This document shows, one piece after another, positions 9,111 through 17,741 of a stretch of 64,000 nucleotides of DNA. The stretch is from Sphingomonadales bacterium UBA656 (GTDB lineage: Bacteria; Pseudomonadota; Alphaproteobacteria; Sphingomonadales; Sphingomonadaceae): positions 1-64,000 of the forward strand of contig DBOC01000011.1 in NCBI GenBank assembly GCA_002299895.1, in the 5' to 3' direction. The number at the start of each line of letters is the position of its first letter. The first letter of the stretch is position 1. A program made the position numbers and the translations under genes. Below the pieces are notes generated by a model, which had not been told where the DNA came from, ran no database searches, and worked only from the letters and a program-made list of their open reading frames with translations.

Positions 9111-9920
9111 ATGACAATGAAATCTATCATGGTACATGCGGGCGGAGATCCCGCTTTTGAAGGGCGGTTGCAGGTGGGGCTTGACCTTGCACGGCGTTTC
9201 CACGGGCATATGTCGCTTATATTGCCGCGGCCAACACAGGATTATGTCGCGTTCGATATGTTCGGCGGCGCGCATTTTGTCGCCGAGGCATTTGAAGCTG
9301 CGGAAAAGGAACGCGAAAAACTGTGCACGCGGATCGATGCGCGCCTGAAGGCAGAGGATGTGCCTTGGGATTGGCAAATATTTGATGGCACGACATCAGA
9401 CACGCTGATCAATGCCGCACGGTTGGCGGATGTCCTGGTAATGTCGTTGGATACCGCAGACGCTGGGGGCTCTGCTCGCGCTTGGATCAGCGATGTGGTA
9501 ACAGCATCGCGCACTCCGGTGCTGGCAGTGCCTGCGAAAGCCTCACGTCTTTCCTTCGACCGAGCTATGGTTGCATATGATGGCGGTTTTGAAGCGGCCA
9601 ACGCATTGCGTGCGGCATTACCATTGCTGCAAGCCGCATCTTTTGTCCGCATATCGGAAATTGAAATGGTGCCGGAGCAGTTCCCAGTAACCGACGCCGC
9701 GATGTACTTGTCGCGCCATGGGATCAATGCGGAAATAGCCGTTGCCGCAAAAGGCGATCAGAGCGTCGAGGAGAGGCTTTTGGTCGAAGCCAATGCATGG
9801 GCACCCGATTTTCTGGTCATGGGCGCTTATGGCCATGGCCGGTGGCGTGAAACATTGTTTGGCGGCGTAACGCGGTTCATGCTGGGTGAGCTTGGCATTC
9901 CGCTATTGTTGGCCCACTAA
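9111..9920 (+). CDS. Universal stress protein, tandem UspA domains
   Basis: A 269-aa protein with two UspA-like halves. The first begins KSIMVHAGGDPAFEGRLQVGLDLARRF and the second begins RAMVAYDGGFEAANALRAALPLL. The C-terminal FLVMGAYGHGRWRETLFGG resembles the ATP-binding glycine motif of Usp proteins. The start at 9111 is chosen because AGGTAAGGA lies just before it; the frame extends upstream without a good ribosome-binding site. It is probably a stress-related nucleotide-binding protein. It precedes the permease gene by about 40-60 nt. Confidence 0.87.
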   Translation: MTMKSIMVHAGGDPAFEGRLQVGLDLARRFHGHMSLILPRPTQDYVAFDMFGGAHFVAEAFEAAEKEREKLCTRIDARLKAEDVPWDWQIFDGTTSDTLINAARLADVLVMSLDTADAGGSARAWISDVVTASRTPVLAVPAKASRLSFDRAMVAYDGGFEAANALRAALPLLQAASFVRISEIEMVPEQFPVTDAAMYLSRHGINAEIAVAAKGDQSVEERLLVEANAWAPDFLVMGAYGHGRWRETLFGGVTRFMLGELGIPLLLAH

Positions 9921-9977
9921 ACAAAGATTGGCTTTTGCCCCTGTTCATGCCAGCGTAGCATGTTGAGGGGAAAAATC

Positions 9978-11300
9978 GTGAAGCAAGAGACAGTCGCAAC
10001 AAAAAGGCCCATGGGGTTCTGGATGGCGCTCGCTTTGGTCATGGGCAGCATGATCGGGTCAGGCGTATTCTTGCTTCCGGCAAGCCTTGCACCCTTGGGG
10101 TGGAACTCAGTTATTGGCTGGGTGATAACCGTTTCTGGCGCGTTATGCGTGGCATCGGTCTTTGGCGCGCTGAGCAAAGCATTGCCCAAGGCTGGCGGGC
10201 CTTATGCTTATACAAGAGCCGCGTTCGGCGATGGCGCGGGCTTTGCGATTGCATGGGCCTATTGGATTTCGATGTGGGTTGGCAATGCCGCCATAGCGAC
10301 AGCGGCGGTCAGCTATCTTAGCCAGCTATTTCCTGTGGTCGGCACCCACGGCGTGTCTTCCGCCGTTACCATAGCCATCGTATGGGCATTCACGCTTGTC
10401 AACATTCGCGGTACAAAGCTAGCGGGGCAAGTGCAGATCATCTGGACCGTTGCCAAGTTACTGCCGCTCATCGCGGTAATTGGCCTTGCCGCCTATATAT
10501 TGACGGTTCAGGGCAACAGCGTTGTCCGCAGCTTCGAACTTGCAGACATTTCAATGACAAGCATTTCATCGGCAACCATTTTGACCCTTTGGGCAATGCT
10601 TGGCCTTGAACTGGCAACCGTGCCAGCAGACAAGGTGCAAGATCCAGAACGCACCATCAATCGCGCGACATTATTTGGAACCGCTGGCGCTGGCGCGATA
10701 TATATTTTGGTCTGCTCAGCTGTCGTTTTGATGTTGCCTGTCGCGATCACCAGCGTTTCTGCCGCGCCTTTTGCCGATTTTGTGAGCGTCTATGCAGGTA
10801 CCAATGCTGGCACCGCTATCGCTGCTATTGGAGCCATTAGCGCACTTGGTGCGTTGAATGGGTGGATCATGTGTCAGGCCGAATTACCCGCCGCTTTGGC
10901 ACGTGATGGATTGTTTCCGGCATTCATGGGAAAGGCCACAGCTAATGGCACGCCGCGCAATGCACATCTGTTCTCCACCAGCCTGCTGACGCTTGTCATC
11001 CTGATGAACAGCAGCCGGACGATGGCATCCATGTTTGAATTTCTGATATTGCTGACCACAGCCATCGTGTTGGTCATGTATTTCAGTTGCGCAGCGGCTG
11101 CATTCCGTCTCATCCAAACGGGCATATTGAAGGTCAGCGCAGGCTTTAAAGTCATTCTATTGCTGGCTGCTATATATTCCTGCTGGACGATTTATGGCGC
11201 AGGTTCCGAAGCTTTGGTCTGGGGTATAGCCTTGTTGCTCGCGGGCTTTCCGGTTTTCTGGCTTTTGCAACTTGCTAGGGGTTCCAAAATCGCCGGCTGA
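9978..11300 (+). CDS. APC-family amino acid permease
   Basis: A 440-aa, about 12-helix permease of the amino acid-polyamine-organocation superfamily. TM1 carries the GSMIGSGVFLLP substrate-binding signature, and the LPKAGGPYAYTRAAFG loop is typical. The GTG at 9978 is chosen because GAGGGG lies 8 nt before it; an in-frame ATG at 9960 would add six residues. It resembles antiporter-type carriers (AdiC/CadB-like), though the substrate cannot be fixed. The downstream semialdehyde dehydrogenase suggests uptake of an amino acid or gamma-aminobutyrate-like compound, which is only inference. Confidence 0.88.
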   Translation: MKQETVATKRPMGFWMALALVMGSMIGSGVFLLPASLAPLGWNSVIGWVITVSGALCVASVFGALSKALPKAGGPYAYTRAAFGDGAGFAIAWAYWISMWVGNAAIATAAVSYLSQLFPVVGTHGVSSAVTIAIVWAFTLVNIRGTKLAGQVQIIWTVAKLLPLIAVIGLAAYILTVQGNSVVRSFELADISMTSISSATILTLWAMLGLELATVPADKVQDPERTINRATLFGTAGAGAIYILVCSAVVLMLPVAITSVSAAPFADFVSVYAGTNAGTAIAAIGAISALGALNGWIMCQAELPAALARDGLFPAFMGKATANGTPRNAHLFSTSLLTLVILMNSSRTMASMFEFLILLTTAIVLVMYFSCAAAAFRLIQTGILKVSAGFKVILLLAAIYSCWTIYGAGSEALVWGIALLLAGFPVFWLLQLARGSKIAG

Positions 11301-11339
11301 AGCTTACAAGTAAGGCACACGAAATTTGCAGGAAAACCA

Positions 11340-12767
11340 ATGAGCTATTCAACTGATCTGGGCCTTTACATTGACGGCCGCTGGCGCACGGGCGAAGGCC
11401 GCGACACGCACTTGGTTATCAATCCTGCGACGGGCGAAACGCTAGCAGAATTGCCGTTGGCAACGGCTGCTGACCTCGATGAGGCGCTTGCCGCGACGGC
11501 AAAGGGCTTTGCCCATTGGCGGAGCGTAGACGTGAATGCGCGCGCCGTAATACTACACAAGGTCGCTGATCGTATTCGCGAACGCGCCGAAACAATCGCC
11601 GTTCTGCTTACCACCGAACAGGGCAAGCCGCTCGCCGAAGCGCGCACTGAAGTGCTGTCCTGTGCCGCGCAGTTCGATTATTTCGCCGAGGAAGCCAAAC
11701 GCAGCTACGGACGCGTGCTTGTGCGGCCAACTGGGCAGCGGGCGTTGGTGCTGAAACAGCCAGTTGGGCCAGTGGCCGCATTTTCGCCATGGAACTTCCC
11801 GGTGAACCTGATGTGCAAGAAAATGGCGGCTGCTTTGGCCGCAGGATGCTCCATCATCGCTAAGCCGCCGGAAGAAACACCCGCTAGCACAAGCGCGATC
11901 ATGCAATGTGTCATCGATGGTGGCGTGCCCGGAAATGTTGCGCAATTGGTCTATGGCGTGCCCGACATGGTCAGCCGCCATTTGATAGCATCCTCCATCA
12001 TCCGCAAGGTGAGCTTCACAGGATCCGTGCCAGTTGGCAAACATTTGCTTAAGCTTGCCGCCGATGGCGTGAAACGGACCACCATGGAATTGGGTGGCCA
12101 TGCGCCAGTTCTGATTTTCGACGATTGTGATCTTGAAAAAGCTATCAGCTTGTCGGCGACCACCAAGTTCCGCAACGCGGGCCAAGTGTGCATCTCGCCC
12201 ACCCGATTTTACGTGCAAGAAGGCGTATATGACCGCTTCGTTGCTGGCTTTGCCGAGCATACGAAAAAGGTTCAGGTCGGAAATGGCCTCGATGCCGGAA
12301 CCGTAATGGGTCCATTGGCCAATGCGCGGCGGCCGTCGGCCATCGCAGCGTTGGTCGAGGATGCGACGGCAAAAGGGGCAACTCTTTTGACTGGAGGGTC
12401 ACGCGGCAACCAAGGCTTTTTCTTCGCACCGACGGTGCTTTCAGATGTACCAATGTCGGCCAGGGTCATGGACGATGAACCCTTTGGCCCCGTTGCATTA
12501 ATGCGCCCATTCAAGACTTTTGATGAAGCCATTGAACAAGCAAACCGTTTACCCTTTGGCCTTGCCGCTTATGCTTTCACCGAAAATGCACGCCAGGCGA
12601 ACCTCGTCGCGGACGCGCTGGATACTGGCATGGTTGGGCTAAACAGCTTTGTAATCTCGATGCCAGACGCGCCCTTTGGTGGGGTCAAGGAATCCGGCTT
12701 TGGCAGCGAGGGTGGCCCCGAAGGGCTGGATAGCTATTTTGTCACTAAGGCGGTTCATCAATATTGA
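11340..12767 (+). CDS. gabD: NAD-dependent succinate-semialdehyde dehydrogenase-like
   Basis: A 475-aa aldehyde dehydrogenase whose sequence pattern fits succinate-semialdehyde dehydrogenase: oxidation of succinate semialdehyde to succinate with NAD(P)+. The coenzyme loop FSPWNFP, the catalytic Glu in MELGGHAP and the nucleophilic Cys in NAGQVCIS are all present, as are GPVALMRPF and the C-terminal GGVKESGFGSEGG. It sits 39 nt after the permease, consistent with uptake and oxidation of a GABA-like substrate. No GABA aminotransferase gene is adjacent, so the exact aldehyde is unproven. Confidence 0.85.
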   Translation: MSYSTDLGLYIDGRWRTGEGRDTHLVINPATGETLAELPLATAADLDEALAATAKGFAHWRSVDVNARAVILHKVADRIRERAETIAVLLTTEQGKPLAEARTEVLSCAAQFDYFAEEAKRSYGRVLVRPTGQRALVLKQPVGPVAAFSPWNFPVNLMCKKMAAALAAGCSIIAKPPEETPASTSAIMQCVIDGGVPGNVAQLVYGVPDMVSRHLIASSIIRKVSFTGSVPVGKHLLKLAADGVKRTTMELGGHAPVLIFDDCDLEKAISLSATTKFRNAGQVCISPTRFYVQEGVYDRFVAGFAEHTKKVQVGNGLDAGTVMGPLANARRPSAIAALVEDATAKGATLLTGGSRGNQGFFFAPTVLSDVPMSARVMDDEPFGPVALMRPFKTFDEAIEQANRLPFGLAAYAFTENARQANLVADALDTGMVGLNSFVISMPDAPFGGVKESGFGSEGGPEGLDSYFVTKAVHQY

Positions 12768-13120
12768 TAAAGCGGCAGCTTTATCTCTGGGCTGGTTTAT
12801 TGGCTCTTGCCTTGGGCACGGCGGGCATTGCCCTGCCCTTGCTGCCGACGGTGCCTTTCATGATCTTAGCCGCCTTCTGTTTCGCACGCAGTAACCCGGC
12901 GCTTGAATCGCGACTGCTGAACCATCCAAAATTTGGTGCGCATCTTGTGGCGTGGCGGGAAAAGGGCGCCATTAGTCGGCATGGAAAATGGTCGGCCACT
13001 ATCGCATTTGGTATAAGCATCGCGATTGGCTTTGCGATTTTAACGTTTCCATGGTCGCTCGCGCCCATGGGGGCGGCTGCGCTTTGCCTAATCTGGATTT
13101 GGTTTAAGCCCGAAGCTTAG
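12764..13120 (+). CDS. DUF454 (YbaN-like) inner-membrane protein
   Basis: A 118-aa protein of the DUF454/YbaN family. Two N-terminal hydrophobic stretches contain the conserved GxxGxxLPLLPTVPFMILAAFCFARS segment, then a short cytoplasmic loop (RLLNHPKFGAHLVAWREKGAI) and two more C-terminal helices. The TTG start overlaps the dehydrogenase stop by 4 nt (TTGA), so it is translationally coupled. The family's function is not established. Confidence 0.85.
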   Translation: MIKRQLYLWAGLLALALGTAGIALPLLPTVPFMILAAFCFARSNPALESRLLNHPKFGAHLVAWREKGAISRHGKWSATIAFGISIAIGFAILTFPWSLAPMGAAALCLIWIWFKPEA

Positions 13121-13132
13121 GATCAGTATCCA

Positions 13133-13648
13133 TTAAATGGCAGCATCGCGGACAATCGCTATGCCAGCCTCGCGCTGTTTTTTAAGATCAGCCTTCAACT
13201 GGGCCGGGTCGCGCGCGAATACAAAGCCAAAGCTGACGCCGCCTTCTTTACCAATGGTGGCATGGTGTAGCTTATGCGCCTGCACCAACCGTTTCGCATA
13301 GCCACTCCGCGGGACATATTTGAAATAACGTTGATGCACGAGCCCATCATGCACCACGGTATAAATGATGCCGTAAATCATAACGCCAAGACCGATCCAT
13401 GTCGCGGGTTCCCACGCATGGTCGCCAAGGATTAAAGGGCTGCCTATTGCGAACAGCGAAATGCTGGTGACCGCGCCCACGATGCCATACAGATCATTCT
13501 TTTCCAGCGCATTATCATGCGGCTCATGATGGTCGCGATGCCATCCCCAACCCCAGCCATGCATGATATATTTATGGCTCGACCAAGCGACCCATTCCAT
13601 GAAGACGACTGTTGCAAGAACGATAGGGATGATGCTGAAAATGCTCAT
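13133..13648 (-). CDS. crtZ: Beta-carotene hydroxylase
   Basis: A 171-aa membrane di-iron hydroxylase of the fatty-acid hydroxylase/CrtZ family. It hydroxylates beta-ionone rings at C3 to give zeaxanthin-type xanthophylls. The iron-binding histidines are all visible: H25 and H30 (HKYIMH), H37, H40 and H41 (HRDHH), H100 and H105 (HDGLVH), and H125, H128 and H129 (HKLHH). Helices flank these motifs. No other carotenoid gene is in the window. A 15-bp palindrome lies 19 nt upstream of its start. Confidence 0.92.
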   Translation of the reverse strand: MSIFSIIPIVLATVVFMEWVAWSSHKYIMHGWGWGWHRDHHEPHDNALEKNDLYGIVGAVTSISLFAIGSPLILGDHAWEPATWIGLGVMIYGIIYTVVHDGLVHQRYFKYVPRSGYAKRLVQAHKLHHATIGKEGGVSFGFVFARDPAQLKADLKKQREAGIAIVRDAAI

Positions 13649-13666
13649 AGGTCATTCAATAGACGT

Positions 13667-13681
13667 AAAGTTTACAACTTT
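13667..13681. promoter_or_regulatory. Palindrome upstream of crtZ
   Basis: A perfect inverted repeat AAAGTT-TAC-AACTTT lies 19 nt before the crtZ ATG in the divergent crtZ-leuC gap. Its position fits an operator or -10-region site for crtZ, and it could equally affect leuC 62 nt away. It does not match the TGT-N12-ACA pattern of PpsR/CrtJ. Confidence 0.35.
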
Positions 13682-13742
13682 GAAGTGCAAGCAACGCAGC
13701 CTCACTTGATTTCGCTGCAATCGCTTCTATGGCATTTTTATT

Positions 13743-15173
13743 ATGTCAGCACCGCAAACACTGTACGAAAAAATCTGGAACGCCCATGTCGTGGAACAAC
13801 GCGACGACGGGACATGCCTGATCTTCATCGACCGCCATTTGGTTCACGAAGTAACCAGTCCGCAGGCTTTCGAAGGGCTGCGCGTCGCAGGACGTCGTGT
13901 GCGGCGGCCTGATCTCACTTTGGCGGTACCTGACCACAATCTGCCGACTACAGCGCGCTTAGATGCTAACGGCAACAATATCCCGATTGCTGACCCTGAA
14001 AGCGCGCAGCAATTGGAGGCACTGGAACGTAACGCGCCAGAGTTTGGCATAGCTTATATTGACGCCACCGATGTCAAGCAGGGCATCGTCCATGTTGTAG
14101 GCCCGGAACAAGGCTTTTCCTTACCGGGAACCACAATTGTCTGCGGAGATAGTCATACCGCTTGTCATGGCGGGCTGGGCGCTCTTGCCTTTGGCATTGG
14201 CACGTCCGAGGTCGAGCATGTTCTAGCCACCCAAACACTTCAGCTCAGCCGATCCAAATCGATGGAAGTCCGCGTTGAGGGCGAACTGGCCCCCGGCGTT
14301 TCGGCAAAGGATGTTGTCTTACATATTACGGGTGTCTTGGGCGCGTCGGGTGGAACGGGCCATGTCATCGAATATACAGGCTCCGTCATTCGCGCGCTCA
14401 GCATTGAGGGCCGCTTAACGATTTCAAATATGGCCATCGAGCATGGCGCACGTGCGGGTTTAGTCGCGCCGGACGATGTGACCTATGCCTATCTAAAGGG
14501 CCGCCCAATGGCCCCCAAAGGTGCTGATTGGGACACAGCTGTAGCCTATTGGCGCTCGCTCGCTACCGATGCAGGTGCAACCTATGACAAGGTCGTAACC
14601 ATAAACGCGGCCGACATTGCCCCAAGCGTCACTTGGGGCACGAGCCCAGAGGACGTATTGCCGATTACAGGCGTCGTTCCCGATCCATCGACCTTTGCAG
14701 ATCCATCCAAGCAAGCAGCAGCTAAAAAGTCGCTGGAATATATGGGACTGACCCCTGGCACGCCAATGACCGATATATCGGTGGAAAATATCTTCATCGG
14801 CAGTTGCACCAACAGCCGCATTGAAGATCTGCGCGCTGCAGCCGCCTTGCTGAAAGACCGCAAAAAGGCGGATAATGTCAAATGGGCAATCGTCGTACCT
14901 GGCAGTGGCCTGGTGAAGCAAATGGCAGAAGCCGAGGGGTTAGACCGAATCTTCATAGACGCGGGCTTCGAGTGGCGCGAGCCGGGTTGTTCGGCCTGTT
15001 TGGGCATGAACCCGGACAAGGTACCCGCAGGAGAGCGTTGTGCATCCACCAGCAACCGGAATTTTGTGGGACGGCAGGGTCCGGGCGCTCGCACGCATTT
15101 GGTCAGCCCAGCTATGGCGGCGGCCGCTGCCGTCACCGGAAAGCTAACTGATGTGCGCACGTTGATGGACTGA
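13743..15173 (+). CDS. leuC: 3-isopropylmalate dehydratase large subunit
   Basis: Large subunit (476 aa) of isopropylmalate isomerase, which interconverts 2- and 3-isopropylmalate in leucine synthesis with a 4Fe-4S cluster. The cluster cysteines are C355 (IGSCTNSR), C416 and C419 (GCSACLGMNPD). The N-terminus (TLYEKIWNAHVV) and the HLVHEVTSPQAF segment are characteristic. The ribosome-binding site is weak. leuD follows after one small gene; leuA and leuB are not in the window. Confidence 0.96.
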   Translation: MSAPQTLYEKIWNAHVVEQRDDGTCLIFIDRHLVHEVTSPQAFEGLRVAGRRVRRPDLTLAVPDHNLPTTARLDANGNNIPIADPESAQQLEALERNAPEFGIAYIDATDVKQGIVHVVGPEQGFSLPGTTIVCGDSHTACHGGLGALAFGIGTSEVEHVLATQTLQLSRSKSMEVRVEGELAPGVSAKDVVLHITGVLGASGGTGHVIEYTGSVIRALSIEGRLTISNMAIEHGARAGLVAPDDVTYAYLKGRPMAPKGADWDTAVAYWRSLATDAGATYDKVVTINAADIAPSVTWGTSPEDVLPITGVVPDPSTFADPSKQAAAKKSLEYMGLTPGTPMTDISVENIFIGSCTNSRIEDLRAAAALLKDRKKADNVKWAIVVPGSGLVKQMAEAEGLDRIFIDAGFEWREPGCSACLGMNPDKVPAGERCASTSNRNFVGRQGPGARTHLVSPAMAAAAAVTGKLTDVRTLMD

Positions 15174-15285
15174 CAAATAGCGTTGCCCCTAGCAGTTGCG
15201 GGTTTAGCCTTTCGCAAAGATAAGCTATTCTCTTTACTTGTTATAGAAGCCAAAGCTAATGCTTAACCCATCAAGGAAGAGACAT

Positions 15286-15492
15286 ATGACCGATAAAAAA
15301 TCCGATGGCAGCGACAAATGGTCAACCACTGCAAAGGTTGGCGCGGCAGTGGGTTCTGCAGCCCTCGTGGCCGCATTATTATACGCCGGACGGCGCAGCC
15401 TGACACAGAAAAAGGGCAAGCTTGAGCCGTTATCACCGGAACCCGAAGGTTCGCCGTTGGACCATCATCTGCCCAAGACAGATACGGACTAA
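15286..15492 (+). CDS. Small single-helix membrane protein
   Basis: A 68-aa protein starting at an ATG preceded by GGAAGAG. It has a charged, lysine-rich N-terminus, one hydrophobic alanine/glycine-rich helix (about residues 17-35, TAKVGAAVGSAALVAALLYA), then a Lys/Arg segment and an acidic Pro/Asp tail. I do not recognise the family. It sits between leuC and leuD and stops 4 nt before the leuD ATG, so it is co-transcribed with leuD. No catalytic residues are apparent. Confidence 0.65.
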   Translation: MTDKKSDGSDKWSTTAKVGAAVGSAALVAALLYAGRRSLTQKKGKLEPLSPEPEGSPLDHHLPKTDTD

Positions 15493-15496
15493 ACGC

Positions 15497-16090
15497 ATGC
15501 AGCCAATCAGCAGCGTTAAGGGTAAGGCTTATCCGCTTGGGCTCAAAAATGTCGATACGGACATTATCATTCCGGCAGCGTGGTTAAAAACCATAAGCCG
15601 GTCTGGACTTGGCAAAGGCGCGTTCCAATCCTTGCGCAGCGTGCCGGGCAATGTATTTGATGATCCCGCATATACAGGCGCACCCATATTGATTGCCGGC
15701 GACAATTTCGGTTGCGGGTCAAGCCGCGAACATGCCGCTTGGGCCATGGCTGATCTGGGCATCTCGGCGGTCATCGCGCCTAGTTTTTCCGACATATTTT
15801 CGGGCAACGCATTCAAAAACGGACTGCTGGCCATCGTGCTACCACAAGAAGCCATCGACCGACTGATGGAAGTGGCGAAGACCGATGAGATCCATATCGA
15901 TCTGGAAACGCAGACAGTCACCACGCCGTTTCAGGATCGCTTTCCATTTGAAATTGACCCCTTCCGCAAACATTGCCTGATCAATGGTGTCGACGAAATC
16001 GGCCTAACGCTCAAAAGTAGCGACGCCATTTCAGCCTATGAAAACAAGTTATCGGCGAGCCAGCCCTGGCTGTCGCCCAACCAAGCCTAG
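15497..16090 (+). CDS. leuD: 3-isopropylmalate dehydratase small subunit
   Basis: Small (swivel-domain) subunit of isopropylmalate isomerase, 197 aa, partner of LeuC. KNVDTDIIIPAAWLK and the substrate-binding GDNFGCGSSREHA are diagnostic. The start at 15497 follows the stop of the preceding small gene by 4 nt; the frame is open 25 codons further upstream, but that part overlaps the small gene and has no family similarity. Confidence 0.95.
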   Translation: MQPISSVKGKAYPLGLKNVDTDIIIPAAWLKTISRSGLGKGAFQSLRSVPGNVFDDPAYTGAPILIAGDNFGCGSSREHAAWAMADLGISAVIAPSFSDIFSGNAFKNGLLAIVLPQEAIDRLMEVAKTDEIHIDLETQTVTTPFQDRFPFEIDPFRKHCLINGVDEIGLTLKSSDAISAYENKLSASQPWLSPNQA

Positions 16091-16099
16091 GAGAGAGAC

Positions 16100-17095
16100 A
16101 TGCGCGCATTATTATCAACCGCTAGCGGCGGCCCCGAAACGCTTGTTATGGGCGAATTGCCTGAGCCGGTTGCTGGTCCTGGCCAGGTCGTCGTTGCGGT
16201 AAAGGCATGCTCAATCAACTTTCCTGACACGTTGATGATTGTCGACCTGTATCAGTTCAAACCAGAACGCCCTTTTGCGCCCGGTGGCGAAATCGCTGGT
16301 GTCGTCGAAGCAATTGGCGATGGCGTCAGCGGATTTGCCATTGGCGACCGCGTGATCGGTCTGTGCGGCAATGGCGGATTGACCGAAAAGGTTGCGGTTG
16401 CGGCATTCAATTGTTTCAAAATGCCCGACGCCATGTCTTTTGACGATGGTGCGTCATTGCTCATGACTTATGGCACGTCAATTCATGCGCTGAAGGATCG
16501 TGGTCATATGAAGGCTGGGGACAATGTCTTGGTCCTTGGCGGAGCAGGCGGTATCGGCATTTCGGCGATTGAGTTGGCCAAGGCCTATGACGGCCGCGTG
16601 GTGGCAGGCGTTTCCAGCGAAGCCAAAGCGGACATCGCGCGTGCGGCTGGCGCCGATGAAGTTGTTGTGTATCCGCATCAACCATTCGATAAAGATCAAT
16701 CCAAGGCAGTAGCCGAAATGTTCAAAGCTGCCGCTGGCCGCGATGGTTTCAATATCATCTATGACACTGTCGGCGGTGACTATAGCGAGCCTGCGGTCCG
16801 CTCAATTGCATGGGAAGGCAAGTTTCTGGTCGTTGGCTTCCCCGCAGGCATCGCCAAGCTGCCGTTAAACCTGACATTGCTAAAAAGCTGCGACGTTTGC
16901 GGCGTCTTCTGGGGTGCCTTTGCCGCACGTACGCCGGACAAAAATCACGCCAATATTTCGGAATTGTTCGATCTTTATGCCGCAGGCAAAATCAAGCCAC
17001 GTATTTCGGAGACGTTTGCGCTGGCCGATGCCGGGACCGCGATTGCCCGGCTTGGTGACCGAGCGGCAGTCGGAAAGCTAGTGGTGCATATTTGA
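16100..17095 (+). CDS. NADPH:quinone oxidoreductase family protein
   Basis: A 331-aa zinc-independent medium-chain dehydrogenase/reductase of the quinone-oxidoreductase type. The GroES-like N-terminal domain (about 1-125) lacks the catalytic zinc cysteines, and the Rossmann domain carries VLGGAGGIGISAIELAKA. It reduces quinones or enoyl-type ketones with NADPH. GGAGAGAG precedes the ATG, and it follows leuD by 9 nt, so it may share the transcript. Confidence 0.9.
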   Translation: MRALLSTASGGPETLVMGELPEPVAGPGQVVVAVKACSINFPDTLMIVDLYQFKPERPFAPGGEIAGVVEAIGDGVSGFAIGDRVIGLCGNGGLTEKVAVAAFNCFKMPDAMSFDDGASLLMTYGTSIHALKDRGHMKAGDNVLVLGGAGGIGISAIELAKAYDGRVVAGVSSEAKADIARAAGADEVVVYPHQPFDKDQSKAVAEMFKAAAGRDGFNIIYDTVGGDYSEPAVRSIAWEGKFLVVGFPAGIAKLPLNLTLLKSCDVCGVFWGAFAARTPDKNHANISELFDLYAAGKIKPRISETFALADAGTAIARLGDRAAVGKLVVHI

Positions 17096-17108
17096 CACCA
17101 TCAGCCTT

Positions 17109-17146
17109 GTTGATCGGACGCAAAGCCATTATCTTGGTCCGACAAC
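17109..17146 (+). other. Stem-loop before the DUF1476 gene
   Basis: A 10-bp stem with a one-base bulge (GTTGATCGGAC pairing with GTCCGACAAC) encloses a 17-nt loop between the quinone oxidoreductase and DUF1476 genes. There is no U-tract, so it is not a standard intrinsic terminator. It could stabilise or attenuate a transcript. Confidence 0.35.
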
Positions 17147-17162
17147 AGATAGGAACTGCAAA

Positions 17163-17486
17163 ATGACTAGTTTCGACAACCGCGAAACCGCTTTTGAAAA
17201 CAAGTTTGCGCATGACGCAGAGACGCAGTTCAAGATAACCGCCCGCCGGAACAAGCTGCTTGGGCAGTGGGCCGCCGAAAAAATGGGCCTTACGCCTGAA
17301 GAGACCACCGCTTACGCCACTTCCGTGGTACAAGCGGACTTTGAAGAAGCTGGCGATGAGGACGTCGTGCGCAAGCTGCTGGGTGATTTGACGTCGGCAG
17401 GTGTTGAAATTGATGACGCCATGATCCGTAGCGCACTTGAAGACAAGATGGTCGAAGCGCGCCGCCAGTTTATCGAGGCAACCTAA
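17163..17486 (+). CDS. DUF1476 protein, candidate F1-ATPase zeta inhibitor
   Basis: A 107-aa helical protein of family DUF1476, found in alphaproteobacteria. The member from Paracoccus is the zeta subunit that blocks reverse rotation of F1-ATPase. The typical opening FDNREXAFENKFAHDAETQFKI-type sequence, RRNKLLGQWAAEKMGL, and a long helical remainder are present. Its stop overlaps the bolA start by one base. Whether this protein inhibits ATP hydrolysis in this organism is inferred from family only. Confidence 0.88.
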   Translation: MTSFDNRETAFENKFAHDAETQFKITARRNKLLGQWAAEKMGLTPEETTAYATSVVQADFEEAGDEDVVRKLLGDLTSAGVEIDDAMIRSALEDKMVEARRQFIEAT

Positions 17487-17722
17487 TGGCAATGCAAGCG
17501 GACGAAATAGAAGGCATGATCAGGGCAGCTTTGCCCGATGCCTTAGTCGAGATCACCGATCTTGCAGGTGACGGTAACCATTATGCAGCGCGTGTAGTGA
17601 GCGAGAGTTTTCGCGGGCTACCCCGCGTAAAACAGCATAAGGCGGTTTATGACGCATTGGGTGGACGGATGGGCGGCGTTTTGCATGCCTTGCAGCTTAC
17701 AACAGCCATTCCTCAGAACTAG
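17486..17722 (+). CDS. BolA family protein
   Basis: A 78-aa BolA-like protein. The conserved helix-turn segment ends RGLPRVKQHKAVYDALGGRMGGVLHALQL, including the invariant C-terminal His. Within this family BolA proteins pair with monothiol glutaredoxins to bind 2Fe-2S clusters. The gene directly precedes such a glutaredoxin (19-nt gap), which strongly supports a working pair here. The start shares one base with the DUF1476 stop. Confidence 0.93.
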   Translation: MAMQADEIEGMIRAALPDALVEITDLAGDGNHYAARVVSESFRGLPRVKQHKAVYDALGGRMGGVLHALQLTTAIPQN

Positions 17723-17741
17723 AATTTTTGGAGTATAATAT

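Noticed and set aside
13667..13681. PpsR/CrtJ binding site at crtZ
   Set aside because: The dyad is AAAGTT-TAC-AACTTT, not TGT-N12-ACA.
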